Positions 32,888-40,196 of a stretch of DNA of 64,000 bases are shown here, piece after piece; position 1 is the stretch's first letter, and every line of letters begins with the position of its first letter. Made by a program: the position numbers and the translations under genes. The DNA is from UBA11524 sp963642705 (lineage in GTDB: Bacteria; Bacillota; Clostridia; Christensenellales; Aristaeellaceae). The stretch lies in contig CAVIHU010000003.1 in assembly GCA_963642705.1 (NCBI GenBank), positions 67,252-131,251 on the forward strand, read 5' to 3'. The notes under the pieces were generated by a model that worked only from the letters and a program-made list of their open reading frames with translations, made no database searches and was not told the DNA's origin.

Positions 32888-34180
32888 TCATTCGGGTTTT
32901 TGCACCGGTTCCATGCCGAGCTCCTGATAAATCTGATTGACATGCTCCTGACATGCTTCGGCGAAGCCATCTGCATCAAATGCGCCGTTCAGATAGCGCT
33001 GAATGAGCGTCTGCAGCGTCTCATCGAGTAAAACAGGTGAATCGCCGGATATGTATGCGTATTGTACGATGTCCTGATAGTGCGCGACATCCTCCGCGGT
33101 GATGTCGTACGGGTTGTCGATGAGGGATTGCTTTGCTTCGTACATATACTGCAGTTCGAGCGTGTCATCCTCGGTGGGCTCGGCGATGGCTTCAAGGCGC
33201 GCAATCTGCTCATCATAGTTCGCCAGCATGTCCTCATAGTTACTGCGGATGTGTGGCTTGTTCAGCGAGGAATCCCAGAAATATGCGGTGCCGGATTCGT
33301 AGGTGGAGAGGTACTTGATGAAGTCAACGGCGCTATCGATGCTGTCTGAATACGGATTCACGACTGCCACAACGGACACATAATACAACAGATTTTTTTC
33401 GTCATCCAGTACGGAAGGAATCAGCGCCATGTGCTGGCTGAGGTCGGTTGCGGCGCAGGCGGTGGTAAAAATTTCAGTCTCCCAATACATGGATTCCTGA
33501 CTGGTTGCAGGGACGGTATCCTTGATTTTAGCAGCCGTCCGCGCAAATTCCGGACGATAGAAATTGACCTGTCCGTCCGCAGCCTCGGAGGCGACGAGAT
33601 ATTGCGTCATGAAAAATTGCAGCATGCTTTCCTGCGTGTAAGGGTATTCGCCGATCAGCGTGTACTGGTTACTCAGCAGACCGCTCTTGAGGATGGCATC
33701 GCAGACGTCAATCAGCTCGTCAAAGGTGGTTGGTTCGGTTTGCTCCGCCTCGGTCAGAATGTCGGGCATGATGATTTGCCAGCCCCATGCTTGCGCATCG
33801 ACATACCAGCCGATGAGGTCATCGCCGTCCATCAGGGCGTTCCGGAAAGCAGGATAGAGGTCGGACAGCTTATCCATCAGGGCGGTGTTTTCGGTCAGGG
33901 GATAATAATAGTTCTGCTTCTTGAGCTGGTTGAGCCCGTAGCGCGTCTGGAAAACGAAAATATCAACATTGGAGTCATGCGTGGCGATGGCTGTGGCAAT
34001 ATCATTGAAGGTGCCGGAACGGTAGGTGAGTTCATGACCGGCGGCAGCATAGTCATTGAAGGCAGGATAGTTGTAGCCTTCATACAGGATGGTTAAAGAT
34101 GTATTGCCTTCAGCATTTGAGATGCATATATGGATAACTGAAAAGGAAAGAATCATTACAAAACAGAAAAATCTTCTCAT
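32888..34180 (-). CDS. Orphan extracellular solute-binding protein
   Basis: A 430-residue family 1 type binding protein with no permease genes next to it. The signal peptide (FVMILSFSVIHICISNA-EG) has a cysteine but not in a lipobox context. The mature part TSLTILYEGYNYPAFNDYAAAG begins the first lobe; DSNVDIFVFQTRYGLNQLKK and the late VNPYSDSIDSAVDFIKYLSTYESGTAYFW block fit the family. A strongly acidic helical stretch (about residues 305-350, DEQIARLEAIAEPTEDDTLE) is added within the second lobe. The ATG follows GAGGAGG. It has a strong promoter about 200 nt upstream. The ligand cannot be told; it may be a peptide or sugar sensor or belong to a remote importer. Confidence 0.75.
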   Translation of the reverse strand: MRRFFCFVMILSFSVIHICISNAEGNTSLTILYEGYNYPAFNDYAAAGHELTYRSGTFNDIATAIATHDSNVDIFVFQTRYGLNQLKKQNYYYPLTENTALMDKLSDLYPAFRNALMDGDDLIGWYVDAQAWGWQIIMPDILTEAEQTEPTTFDELIDVCDAILKSGLLSNQYTLIGEYPYTQESMLQFFMTQYLVASEAADGQVNFYRPEFARTAAKIKDTVPATSQESMYWETEIFTTACAATDLSQHMALIPSVLDDEKNLLYYVSVVAVVNPYSDSIDSAVDFIKYLSTYESGTAYFWDSSLNKPHIRSNYEDMLANYDEQIARLEAIAEPTEDDTLELQYMYEAKQSLIDNPYDITAEDVAHYQDIVQYAYISGDSPVLLDETLQTLIQRYLNGAFDADGFAEACQEHVNQIYQELGMEPVQKPE

Positions 34181-34378
34181 AAAAACCTCCTCATAACACC
34201 TTCCTAAAATAATCTGCGAATGCGCTGGATAAGGTAAGCAACATCAAAATACATACAAGGATCAACGCAACGAATTGTTTCGTCAGGAAAACTACTTCTT
34301 TTTAAGTATGCGGTCGAGTAAAGTTACATGGAGTAGCATTTAATGTACCATTTGGAATCACCCCTTTCTTTTTTTTTA

Positions 34379-34407
34379 ATTGTATCATTACAAAATAAAT
34401 ATGTCAA
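34379..34407 (-). promoter_or_regulatory. Strong sigma-A promoter of the orphan binding protein
   Basis: On the minus strand TTGACA-17-TACAAT, flanked by A/T-rich sequence. Confidence 0.8.
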
Positions 34408-34484
34408 GACACAAAAATGAACAAAGTGCAAATTTTTCACAAAACAATTCATTATTATCAAACTACAAGCCGAGCACAAAGAAA

Positions 34485-34519
34485 GCTCCTGACAGAATGC
34501 ATCCGATTCTGTCAGGAGC
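34485..34519 (-). terminator. Terminator of the COG0523 operon
   Basis: A perfect 14-bp stem GCTCCTGACAGAAT/ATTCTGTCAGGAGC with a 7-nt loop; on the minus strand it is followed by TTTCTTTGT. Confidence 0.9.
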
Positions 34520-34525
34520 CATAGA

Positions 34526-35461
34526 TTATGCGTTGAAATTCAGGTATTCCTCGGCAGGCGCCGGAACAATCTCTGCGCGCGCCTCCTGGAGCATCAGCAT
34601 CTTCTCGCCCTGTGCGTCAACAGCCTTGCATTGCGCCGTCATGCGGAAGTAGTTCTTCGTGCCGGGCTTCTGCACGCCCTGCGTAATCCAGCCGATGGGC
34701 TGAATGTCGTTTGCGCAGCACGTCATTGCCATGCGTCCGAACATGTAGTAGCCGCGCGGCAGAGAACGATCCGCAAAGACCTGCCCGACAAGGCGGATGG
34801 TCTTGCGGTCGTAGCGGTCAGGATGGTCGAGCGAATCAAGGTAGAACGTCGGAATGTCCTCATCCTTGATTTCGATGACCGCCGCCTTCATGTTGTATGG
34901 TAAATCCTCATCCGCAACGCCGTCCTCGCTGGTGCCGTCGGTGTTCTCGAACAGGACGTTCGCCCGCGGATTCACGGCCTTGACCTGTCTGCGCCATGGA
35001 CTCTTTTCGGTGCCGGGCTTGCAGCGGTTGAACAGAATCAGGTCGGCGACCTTCATCGGGTCGGTCAGCATCTGACGCATGTTGGTGAAATAGTTGTCGA
35101 ACGTGTTCGCATCGACGGTCGTGATAATCTGTACGACCTCCCACTTGCGCGGCAGCATACAGGAACCAAGCCGTTCAATCGTCCAAATGCTGTTGTATTC
35201 AACGAAGACGCGTTCAGGCTTGTATTGCTTGTCCAGCGCCTCCAGATGCGCGGTGTTCATCTCATCTGCTTCGTCCAGCATGACAACAGTCGCGTTCTTG
35301 GCGGATTCGTATTCCTCCACGCCCTCCTCGCAGCACAGCACAAGCGTCTTCTGACCGCGCGAAAAATTCTCGTCCGTCAGCATGTTGTTGATCAGCTGGG
35401 TCTTGCCGCTTTCCAGAAAGCCTGTAATCAGGTAGACTGGCGTAAATTCCTGCTCGCTCAT
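34526..35461 (-). CDS. COG0523 (CobW/ZNG1-like) P-loop GTPase, second of pair
   Basis: A 311-residue cytosolic GTPase of the metal-transferase family. Walker A is ITGFLESGKTQLINNML; Walker B region is VVMLDEADEM; the base-recognition motif is degenerate (LILFNRCKPG instead of NKxD). The family CxCC metal motif is replaced: LVLCCEEGVEEYE has CC in the corresponding strand. The C-terminal domain (RLVGQVFADRSLPRGYYMFG) is CobW_C-like but diverged and ends in a Cys-bearing strand (MTCCAND). It starts inside the end of the first COG0523 gene (4-nt overlap), so the two are probably used together. Metal and client are unknown. Confidence 0.8.
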   Translation of the reverse strand: MSEQEFTPVYLITGFLESGKTQLINNMLTDENFSRGQKTLVLCCEEGVEEYESAKNATVVMLDEADEMNTAHLEALDKQYKPERVFVEYNSIWTIERLGSCMLPRKWEVVQIITTVDANTFDNYFTNMRQMLTDPMKVADLILFNRCKPGTEKSPWRRQVKAVNPRANVLFENTDGTSEDGVADEDLPYNMKAAVIEIKDEDIPTFYLDSLDHPDRYDRKTIRLVGQVFADRSLPRGYYMFGRMAMTCCANDIQPIGWITQGVQKPGTKNYFRMTAQCKAVDAQGEKMLMLQEARAEIVPAPAEEYLNFNA

Positions 35462-36615
35462 GCCTTGAACAGCTCCCGCAGTGCTTTTTCGTCAATGTGT
35501 GCGCCAATGACGCAGATGCGGCCGGTGTAATCCGCCGTGCCCGGACGGAACTGGCTCTCACCCGGCACGTAGTCGAACTGGAACCATTCGCCTGCTGCGT
35601 TTTGCAGGACGCCCTTAGCACGCAGCACAGTGCCGTATTCCTCTTCGTCGGACAGCTTGTCGAGCATAGCCTTGATTTCGTCCTGCTCGTAGCGATTCGC
35701 GGTCTCTACGCCGACAGACACGAAGACCTCGTCCGCGTCATGGCCGTGATGATGGTGATGATGATGACCGCAGGAGCAGGTGTCGCCGTCCTCGTGGTCA
35801 TGGTCGTGTTCATCATGGTCATGGTGGTGATGATGCTCATGCTCATCATGGTCGTCATCATCGTCCTCGTCATGATGACCGCCGCAGCACGGGCAGACAT
35901 TGCCTTCATGGTCGTGCTCATCATGGTCATGATGGTGGTGATGATGCTCATGCTCATGCTCGTCCTCGTCGTCCTCGTCGTCCTCATCGTCCTCGTCGAT
36001 ATGGATCTCCATCGGCTTGCCGGATTCGATGACTTCCAGCAGCGTGTCAGCGGACAGGTCATCCCACGGCGTCGTCACGATGCGGACGCCCGGATGCTGC
36101 TCCTCGACCAGCGCGCGGCTCTTCTCGATGCGTTCGGCGGACAGCAGCTGCGTGCGGCTGAAAATGACCGTTGCGCTCGTCTTGATCTGATCCAGGAAGA
36201 ATTCGCCGAAGTTCTTCATATACATGCGGCACTTGCCGGCATCGACGACCGTCGCACAGCCGGACACAACCAGATCGGCGTGACGCTCCTTCGCATGCTC
36301 GACCGCAACAAGGATCTCGCTGAGCTTGCCGACACCGGACGGCTCAATCAGCAGACGGTCAGGATGGTACTTCTCAATCAGCTCATCGACTGCCTTCTGG
36401 AAGTCGCCGACCAGCGTGCAGCAGATGCAGCCGGAATTCAGTTCGTCCACAATAATGCCGGAATCCTTCATAAAGCTTCCGTCAACGCCGACTTCGCCGT
36501 ACTCGTTTTCCAGCAGGATGATCTTTTCCTTGCTGATGCTGCCGGTCAGCAGCTTCTTGATGAGCGTGGTCTTGCCTGCACCGAGAAAGCCGGAAATAAT
36601 ATTCACCTTTACCAT
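35458..36615 (-). CDS. COG0523 (CobW/ZNG1-like) GTPase with long His-rich metal-binding insert
   Basis: A 385-residue GTPase that should deliver zinc or a related metal to a client protein. Walker A is ISGFLGAGKTTLIKKLL; the hallmark CxCC is in LNSGCICCTLVGDF; LIEPSGVGKL and the switch region follow. Residues ~196-280 are a tract with several dozen His alternating with Asp/Glu, containing three Cys pairs (CPCCGG and CSCG), far longer than in most homologues. The C-terminal CobW_C domain (GVLQNAAGEWFQFDYVPGE) closes the protein. The ATG follows AGGAG and a consensus promoter is 60 nt upstream. The second COG0523 gene overlaps its end. Confidence 0.9.
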   Translation of the reverse strand: MVKVNIISGFLGAGKTTLIKKLLTGSISKEKIILLENEYGEVGVDGSFMKDSGIIVDELNSGCICCTLVGDFQKAVDELIEKYHPDRLLIEPSGVGKLSEILVAVEHAKERHADLVVSGCATVVDAGKCRMYMKNFGEFFLDQIKTSATVIFSRTQLLSAERIEKSRALVEEQHPGVRIVTTPWDDLSADTLLEVIESGKPMEIHIDEDDEDDEDDEDEHEHEHHHHHHDHDEHDHEGNVCPCCGGHHDEDDDDDHDEHEHHHHHDHDEHDHDHEDGDTCSCGHHHHHHHGHDADEVFVSVGVETANRYEQDEIKAMLDKLSDEEEYGTVLRAKGVLQNAAGEWFQFDYVPGESQFRPGTADYTGRICVIGAHIDEKALRELFKA

Positions 36616-36675
36616 AGCCGTTATCTCCTATTCATACGCTTGCGGGGGTCTTGGCGGCAATTTCCGCCGACATGT

Positions 36676-36704
36676 ATTATAGCACAGTCGTCAAGGGGAA
36701 ACAA
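36676..36704 (-). promoter_or_regulatory. Sigma-A promoter of the COG0523 pair
   Basis: On the minus strand TTGTTT-17-TATAAT, between the gtrA stop and the first COG0523 gene. No obvious Zur box is seen by eye. Confidence 0.65.
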
Positions 36705-36709
36705 GAGAT

Positions 36710-37162
36710 TCACGGCTGATTTGCGCTCTGTTGTTCCTCTTTTTCGCGCTCCGCCTGCGCCAGCGAGTTCGTGTCGATGCTGTCGCGGTATACCACGAAT
36801 TTCTGGAACAGGAACTCCGTGACGAAGTTCACCGCCATGTTGAGCACCTCAATCAGCCAGTCGTGCATGCCGAGGGTGACAAGCGCATCGCTCCACCAGC
36901 TCGTCAGCGCGATGAACACGACATAGTACAGCGCGACAAGCAGCATCGCACGGCGGATATTGCCGTCCGAACGGAACGTATAGCGCCGGTTGAACGTGAA
37001 GTTCCACAGCACTGACAGCACCAGTGACGGCAGGTAGCTCAGCAGATACCCTTCCAGATGCAGTACATCATGCAGCAGCGTGAAGCTCCCCAGCTGAATC
37101 AGTCCGGCAGACGCGCTGAACAGCGTGAACTTAATCGCCTGCCACACGTTCTTGTTCTTCAT
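36710..37162 (-). CDS. GtrA-family membrane protein
   Basis: A 150-residue protein with four membrane helices, the usual size for GtrA proteins, which help move lipid-linked sugars or act in cell-surface polysaccharide assembly. Helix 1 KFTLFSASAGLIQLGSFTLL, the conserved WNFTFNRRYTF at the end of helix 2, and NFVTEFLFQKFVVYR in helix 4 are diagnostic. A charged C-terminal tail (AQAEREKEEQQ) is cytosolic. The ATG follows AAGGAGG, directly behind the GCAGACTTC repeat array. It is the last gene of the secA-prfB-lit-tsaD group. Confidence 0.88.
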   Translation of the reverse strand: MKNKNVWQAIKFTLFSASAGLIQLGSFTLLHDVLHLEGYLLSYLPSLVLSVLWNFTFNRRYTFRSDGNIRRAMLLVALYYVVFIALTSWWSDALVTLGMHDWLIEVLNMAVNFVTEFLFQKFVVYRDSIDTNSLAQAEREKEEQQSANQP

Positions 37163-37179
37163 GGAATGACCTCCTTTTT

Positions 37180-37250
37180 GCAGACTTCGCAGACTTCGCA
37201 GACTTCGTCTGTTTTTCTGGACTCGCAGACTTCGCAGACTTCGTCTGTTT
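37180..37250 (-). repeat. GCAGACTTC tandem array abutting the gtrA ribosome site
   Basis: On the plus strand: three 9-nt units (37180-37206), a GTCTG..GGACTC spacer, two more units (37225-37242), then GTCTGTTT. On the minus (transcribed) strand this reads as CAGAC-GAA-GTCTG hairpins, twice introduced by AAACAGACGAAGT, and ends right before AAAAAGGAGG of gtrA. Confidence 0.8.
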
Positions 37251-37258
37251 CCATTGCA

Positions 37259-38317
37259 TTAAATCAGTTTCAGCGAGGGAACCGCGTTCAATGTCAAAGG
37301 GGCAAGCTCTCCCTTGAGCAACCGGTAATAGGCAGCAGATCCGATCATCGCTGCATTATCCGTGCACAAATCAATCCGCGGCATATACAGCGGCAAACCA
37401 GCCTTGTCCGCCGCTTCCCGCATCATTCTTCTCAGCAGTCGATTGGCCGAGACGCCGCCTGCTATCGCCAGTGCGGGCGCTTTGGTATCCTTTGCCGCGA
37501 GCATCGCCTTTTCTACCAGCGCCGACACGACCGAGTACCGGAACGATGCTGCCATATCCGCCTTCGGGAGCGGTTCGCCTTTCATTTCCAGCTTATTTGC
37601 CGCGTTCAGGAATGCCGTCTTCATGCCGGAGAATGAGTAGTCATACTTGCCGGGTGTGTGCGGATGCGGCAGCGTCATGTAGTGCGGATTGCCCTCCTCC
37701 GCCAGCGCGTCAATCCGCGGACCTCCGGGGTAGGGGAGCGTCAGCACGCGCGCCGCCTTGTCAAACGCCTCGCCGGCGGCATCGTCCATCGTTTGCCCAA
37801 GCAGCGTGTAGTCGCCATAATCGTTGACGCGCACCAGATGACTATGTCCGCCGGAAACAACAAGGCACAGGAACGGCGGCTTCAAATCGGGATTTGAGAT
37901 GTAGTTTGCTGAAACGTGCCCTTCGATATGGTTGACTGGAATGAGCGGCTTTCCGGCAGCGTAGCTCAGCCCCTTCATGCAGCTCACACCGGTCAGCAGT
38001 GCGCCGACAAGCCCGGGACCGCAGGTGACAGCAAGCGCATCAACATCCGCAAGGCGCATATGAGCGGCGGCGAGAGCCTCGTCAATGACGCGGTCGCACG
38101 CTTCGACATGGGCGCGGCTTGCGATTTCCGGCACAACGCCGCCATAGAGCGCGTGCAGGTCAATCTGGCTGAAAACGATATTGGACACGATGGTTCGCCC
38201 GTTCTCGACAATAGCAGCGGCCGTTTCGTCGCAGGACGTTTCAAGCGCGAGGATGCGGACGGTGGACTGGCTGCGGAGGTGTTCAAGCGTTTCAGCAGCC
38301 TGTTCGGTATATGTCAT
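37259..38317 (-). CDS. tsaD: tRNA N6-adenosine threonylcarbamoyltransferase
   Basis: TsaD transfers threonylcarbamoyl to A37 of ANN-reading tRNAs, with TsaB and TsaE. The 352 residues are near the usual length, with a 20-residue N-terminal addition before ILALETSCDETAAA. Metal ligands are His130 and His134 in NHIEGH and the Asp of DNAAMIG near the C-terminus; the ASKH ATPase fold shows VSGGHSHLV and the AAGEAFDKAARVL segment. The ATG follows AAGGAG and overlaps the lit stop (ATGA). Confidence 0.97.
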   Translation of the reverse strand: MTYTEQAAETLEHLRSQSTVRILALETSCDETAAAIVENGRTIVSNIVFSQIDLHALYGGVVPEIASRAHVEACDRVIDEALAAAHMRLADVDALAVTCGPGLVGALLTGVSCMKGLSYAAGKPLIPVNHIEGHVSANYISNPDLKPPFLCLVVSGGHSHLVRVNDYGDYTLLGQTMDDAAGEAFDKAARVLTLPYPGGPRIDALAEEGNPHYMTLPHPHTPGKYDYSFSGMKTAFLNAANKLEMKGEPLPKADMAASFRYSVVSALVEKAMLAAKDTKAPALAIAGGVSANRLLRRMMREAADKAGLPLYMPRIDLCTDNAAMIGSAAYYRLLKGELAPLTLNAVPSLKLI

Positions 38318-39006
38318 GAAAGCTCCTTCTTTCGGTGATTGGGGACAGGGTGTGCGGCAATTCGTGCGAGCACAGCGGACAGCATCAGCGCAAGCAGGAC
38401 TGCCGTAGCGATGAGCAGCGCGTAATGCGTGAAGAAGGCTGTCGGCATCAGGCGGACAAGCAGATCCGTCTGCGGATTGAGCAGCCAGAGGTCATTGGAG
38501 AAAAGCAAATGGTGGAAAAGCGTGAATGCGTCCGTAAAGAAGCATGCTGCGAGGATGACGAGGACCATCAGCAGGAGGATTTCCACAGCAATCAGCCGCC
38601 CAAGCAGCGAAAAAGCCGTTCGTTCACGCCGGACAAGCAGCAGGCAGACCAGCAGGAGAACCATCGTGCAGGATGCGGCGGCGATTCGTCCGCAGAGCTG
38701 GAACAGCACGCGGCAGTCCGCCATATGCTGCTGCTCCTTCGCATTGAACGCGAGGTAGTTCGTGTCATCCATCGTGAAGGTGAACTGGAATTCCTCGACC
38801 CTGCCGGTCAGGTAATCCGTGATGGTTCTGACGGCGAGCAGATAATCATCCTCCGGCAGATACGTATCCTCCGGCGGCGCGGTGCGACGCATGAGCGCTT
38901 CCATTACGGACGCGTTTGTCCCCAGCAGATAGACGGCGCTGCTGAGAAAGCAGACAAGCAGTCCAACACTCAGCAGCGCCGCGGAAATTCGGGTGGTTAT
39001 GCGCAT
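38314..39006 (-). CDS. TIGR01906/DUF1461 membrane protein, Lit-like lipoprotein transacylase
   Basis: A 230-residue protein with four to five membrane helices. The start at 39006 overlaps the prfB stop (TGATG), replacing a longer frame that runs inside prfB. Conserved family blocks are FNAKEQQHMADCRVLF (usual F-x-x-x-E-x-x-HM-x-D) and FHHLLFSNDLWLLNPQTDLLVRLMPTAFF (segment given in part; key FHHLLFSNDLW and LMPTAFF). Proteins of this family include Lit of Enterococcus, which moves an acyl chain to the N-terminal Cys of lipoproteins to give the lyso form. Whether this one is a true Lit is inference; the His residues are present. Confidence 0.75.
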   Translation of the reverse strand: MRITTRISAALLSVGLLVCFLSSAVYLLGTNASVMEALMRRTAPPEDTYLPEDDYLLAVRTITDYLTGRVEEFQFTFTMDDTNYLAFNAKEQQHMADCRVLFQLCGRIAAASCTMVLLLVCLLLVRRERTAFSLLGRLIAVEILLLMVLVILAACFFTDAFTLFHHLLFSNDLWLLNPQTDLLVRLMPTAFFTHYALLIATAVLLALMLSAVLARIAAHPVPNHRKKELS

Positions 39007-40112
39007 CACTGCATCTTCAGGTAGGCGGTTGTGAAGCCTTCCAGATTGCCGTCCATCACATCGTCGATGTTGCCGGATTCGTAATTCGTGCGGTGATCCT
39101 TGACCATGGTATAGGGCTGGAAGACATAGGAGCGAATCTGGCTGCCCCATTCGATCTTCTTCATTTCACCCTTGATGTTTGCCATTTCCTCTTCTTTGGC
39201 GCGCTCACGGAGCTCGAGCAGCTTTGCTTTGAGCATTTTAATACACGTCGCACGGTTCTGCACCTGATCGCGTTCGGTCTGGCAGGAAACGACGATGCCG
39301 GTCGGAAAGTGAGTCATGCGGACGGCGGAAGAGGTCTTGTTGACGTTCTGTCCGCCTGCACCGCTGGAGTGGTATGTATCGACACGGACATCCTTCATGT
39401 TAATTTCAATGTCGGAATCATCCTCATCGAGCATCGGCGCAACGTCAAGCGAGGCAAAAGACGTGTGACGGCGTGCGTTGGCGTCAAACGGCGAGATGCG
39501 AACGAGGCGGTGCACACCCTTTTCGCCGCGCAGGTAGCCGTAGGCATGGTCGCCGCTGACTTCGAACGTGACGGACTTGATGCCTGCCTCGTCGCCGTCG
39601 AGCAGGTCAAGCAGCTTGACGGTGAAGCCCATCTTCTCGCAGTAGCGTGTGTACATGCGGTAGAGCATTTGCGTCCAATCCTGCGCCTCGGTGCCGCCTG
39701 CGCCTGCATGCAGGGACAGCACGGCATCGCGGTCGTCATAGTCACCGCGCATGAGGGTTTCCAGCTCCAAAGCATCGGCATGCTCATGGAGCTGATTCAT
39801 CTCCTCCACCGCCTCATTGACGGTGTCCTCGTCATGCTCCTCCTCGGCCATCTCGAACATCACTTCGATGTCATCGGCAGTGGAAAGCAGCTTCTCATAA
39901 TGCTCCAGCTTGCCCTTCAAGTTGGATACCTTCTGATTGACCTTTGCGGAATGATCCGGATCGTTCCAGAATTCCGGCTGATTCATCTCCTCAGTCAGCT
40001 CATCAAGCTGCTCGCGGAGGTGGTCGATATGCAGCGCTTCACCGGAAGCCTTGAGGGATTGCCGGATCTCTGCAAGCTGCTGACGGTACTGCGGAATATC
40101 AATAAGCGCCAT
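39006..40112 (-). CDS. prfB: Peptide chain release factor 2
   Basis: RF2 recognises UAA and UGA stop codons. All 368 residues lie in one frame, so the +1 programmed frameshift found in many bacterial prfB genes is absent. The stop-codon motif SPF is in VRISPFDANARRHTSFAS and the peptidyl hydrolysis GGQ in SSGAGGQNVNKTSSA. The ATG follows AAGGAG. It is 84 nt behind secA, as in many Firmicutes, and overlaps the lit start. Confidence 0.97.
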   Translation of the reverse strand: MALIDIPQYRQQLAEIRQSLKASGEALHIDHLREQLDELTEEMNQPEFWNDPDHSAKVNQKVSNLKGKLEHYEKLLSTADDIEVMFEMAEEEHDEDTVNEAVEEMNQLHEHADALELETLMRGDYDDRDAVLSLHAGAGGTEAQDWTQMLYRMYTRYCEKMGFTVKLLDLLDGDEAGIKSVTFEVSGDHAYGYLRGEKGVHRLVRISPFDANARRHTSFASLDVAPMLDEDDSDIEINMKDVRVDTYHSSGAGGQNVNKTSSAVRMTHFPTGIVVSCQTERDQVQNRATCIKMLKAKLLELRERAKEEEMANIKGEMKKIEWGSQIRSYVFQPYTMVKDHRTNYESGNIDDVMDGNLEGFTTAYLKMQ

Positions 40113-40196
40113 GGTTTTCTCTCCTTATTATTCGGTCGGAAGCGAGTGAAAAGGAAGCGGCGGACGTTACGGCGGATGTGCCGGACAGTCCTGCCT

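Larger units (their letters stand above)
34181..34525. other. AT-rich region between binding protein and COG0523 genes
   Basis: The 345 nt hold a consensus promoter (34379-34407) with a leader of about 190 nt toward the binding-protein gene, and the terminator of the COG0523 operon (34485-34519). No reading frame or known riboswitch is apparent in the leader. Confidence 0.6.

Noticed and set aside
35497..36822. Long plus-strand frame opposite the His-rich GTPase gene
   Set aside because: It is the complement of the His/Asp/Glu codons (runs of Met and Val) and has no ribosome site; a shadow.
37180..37250. CRISPR-like array
   Set aside because: Units are 9 nt and directly adjacent, with no unique spacers; no cas genes in the window.
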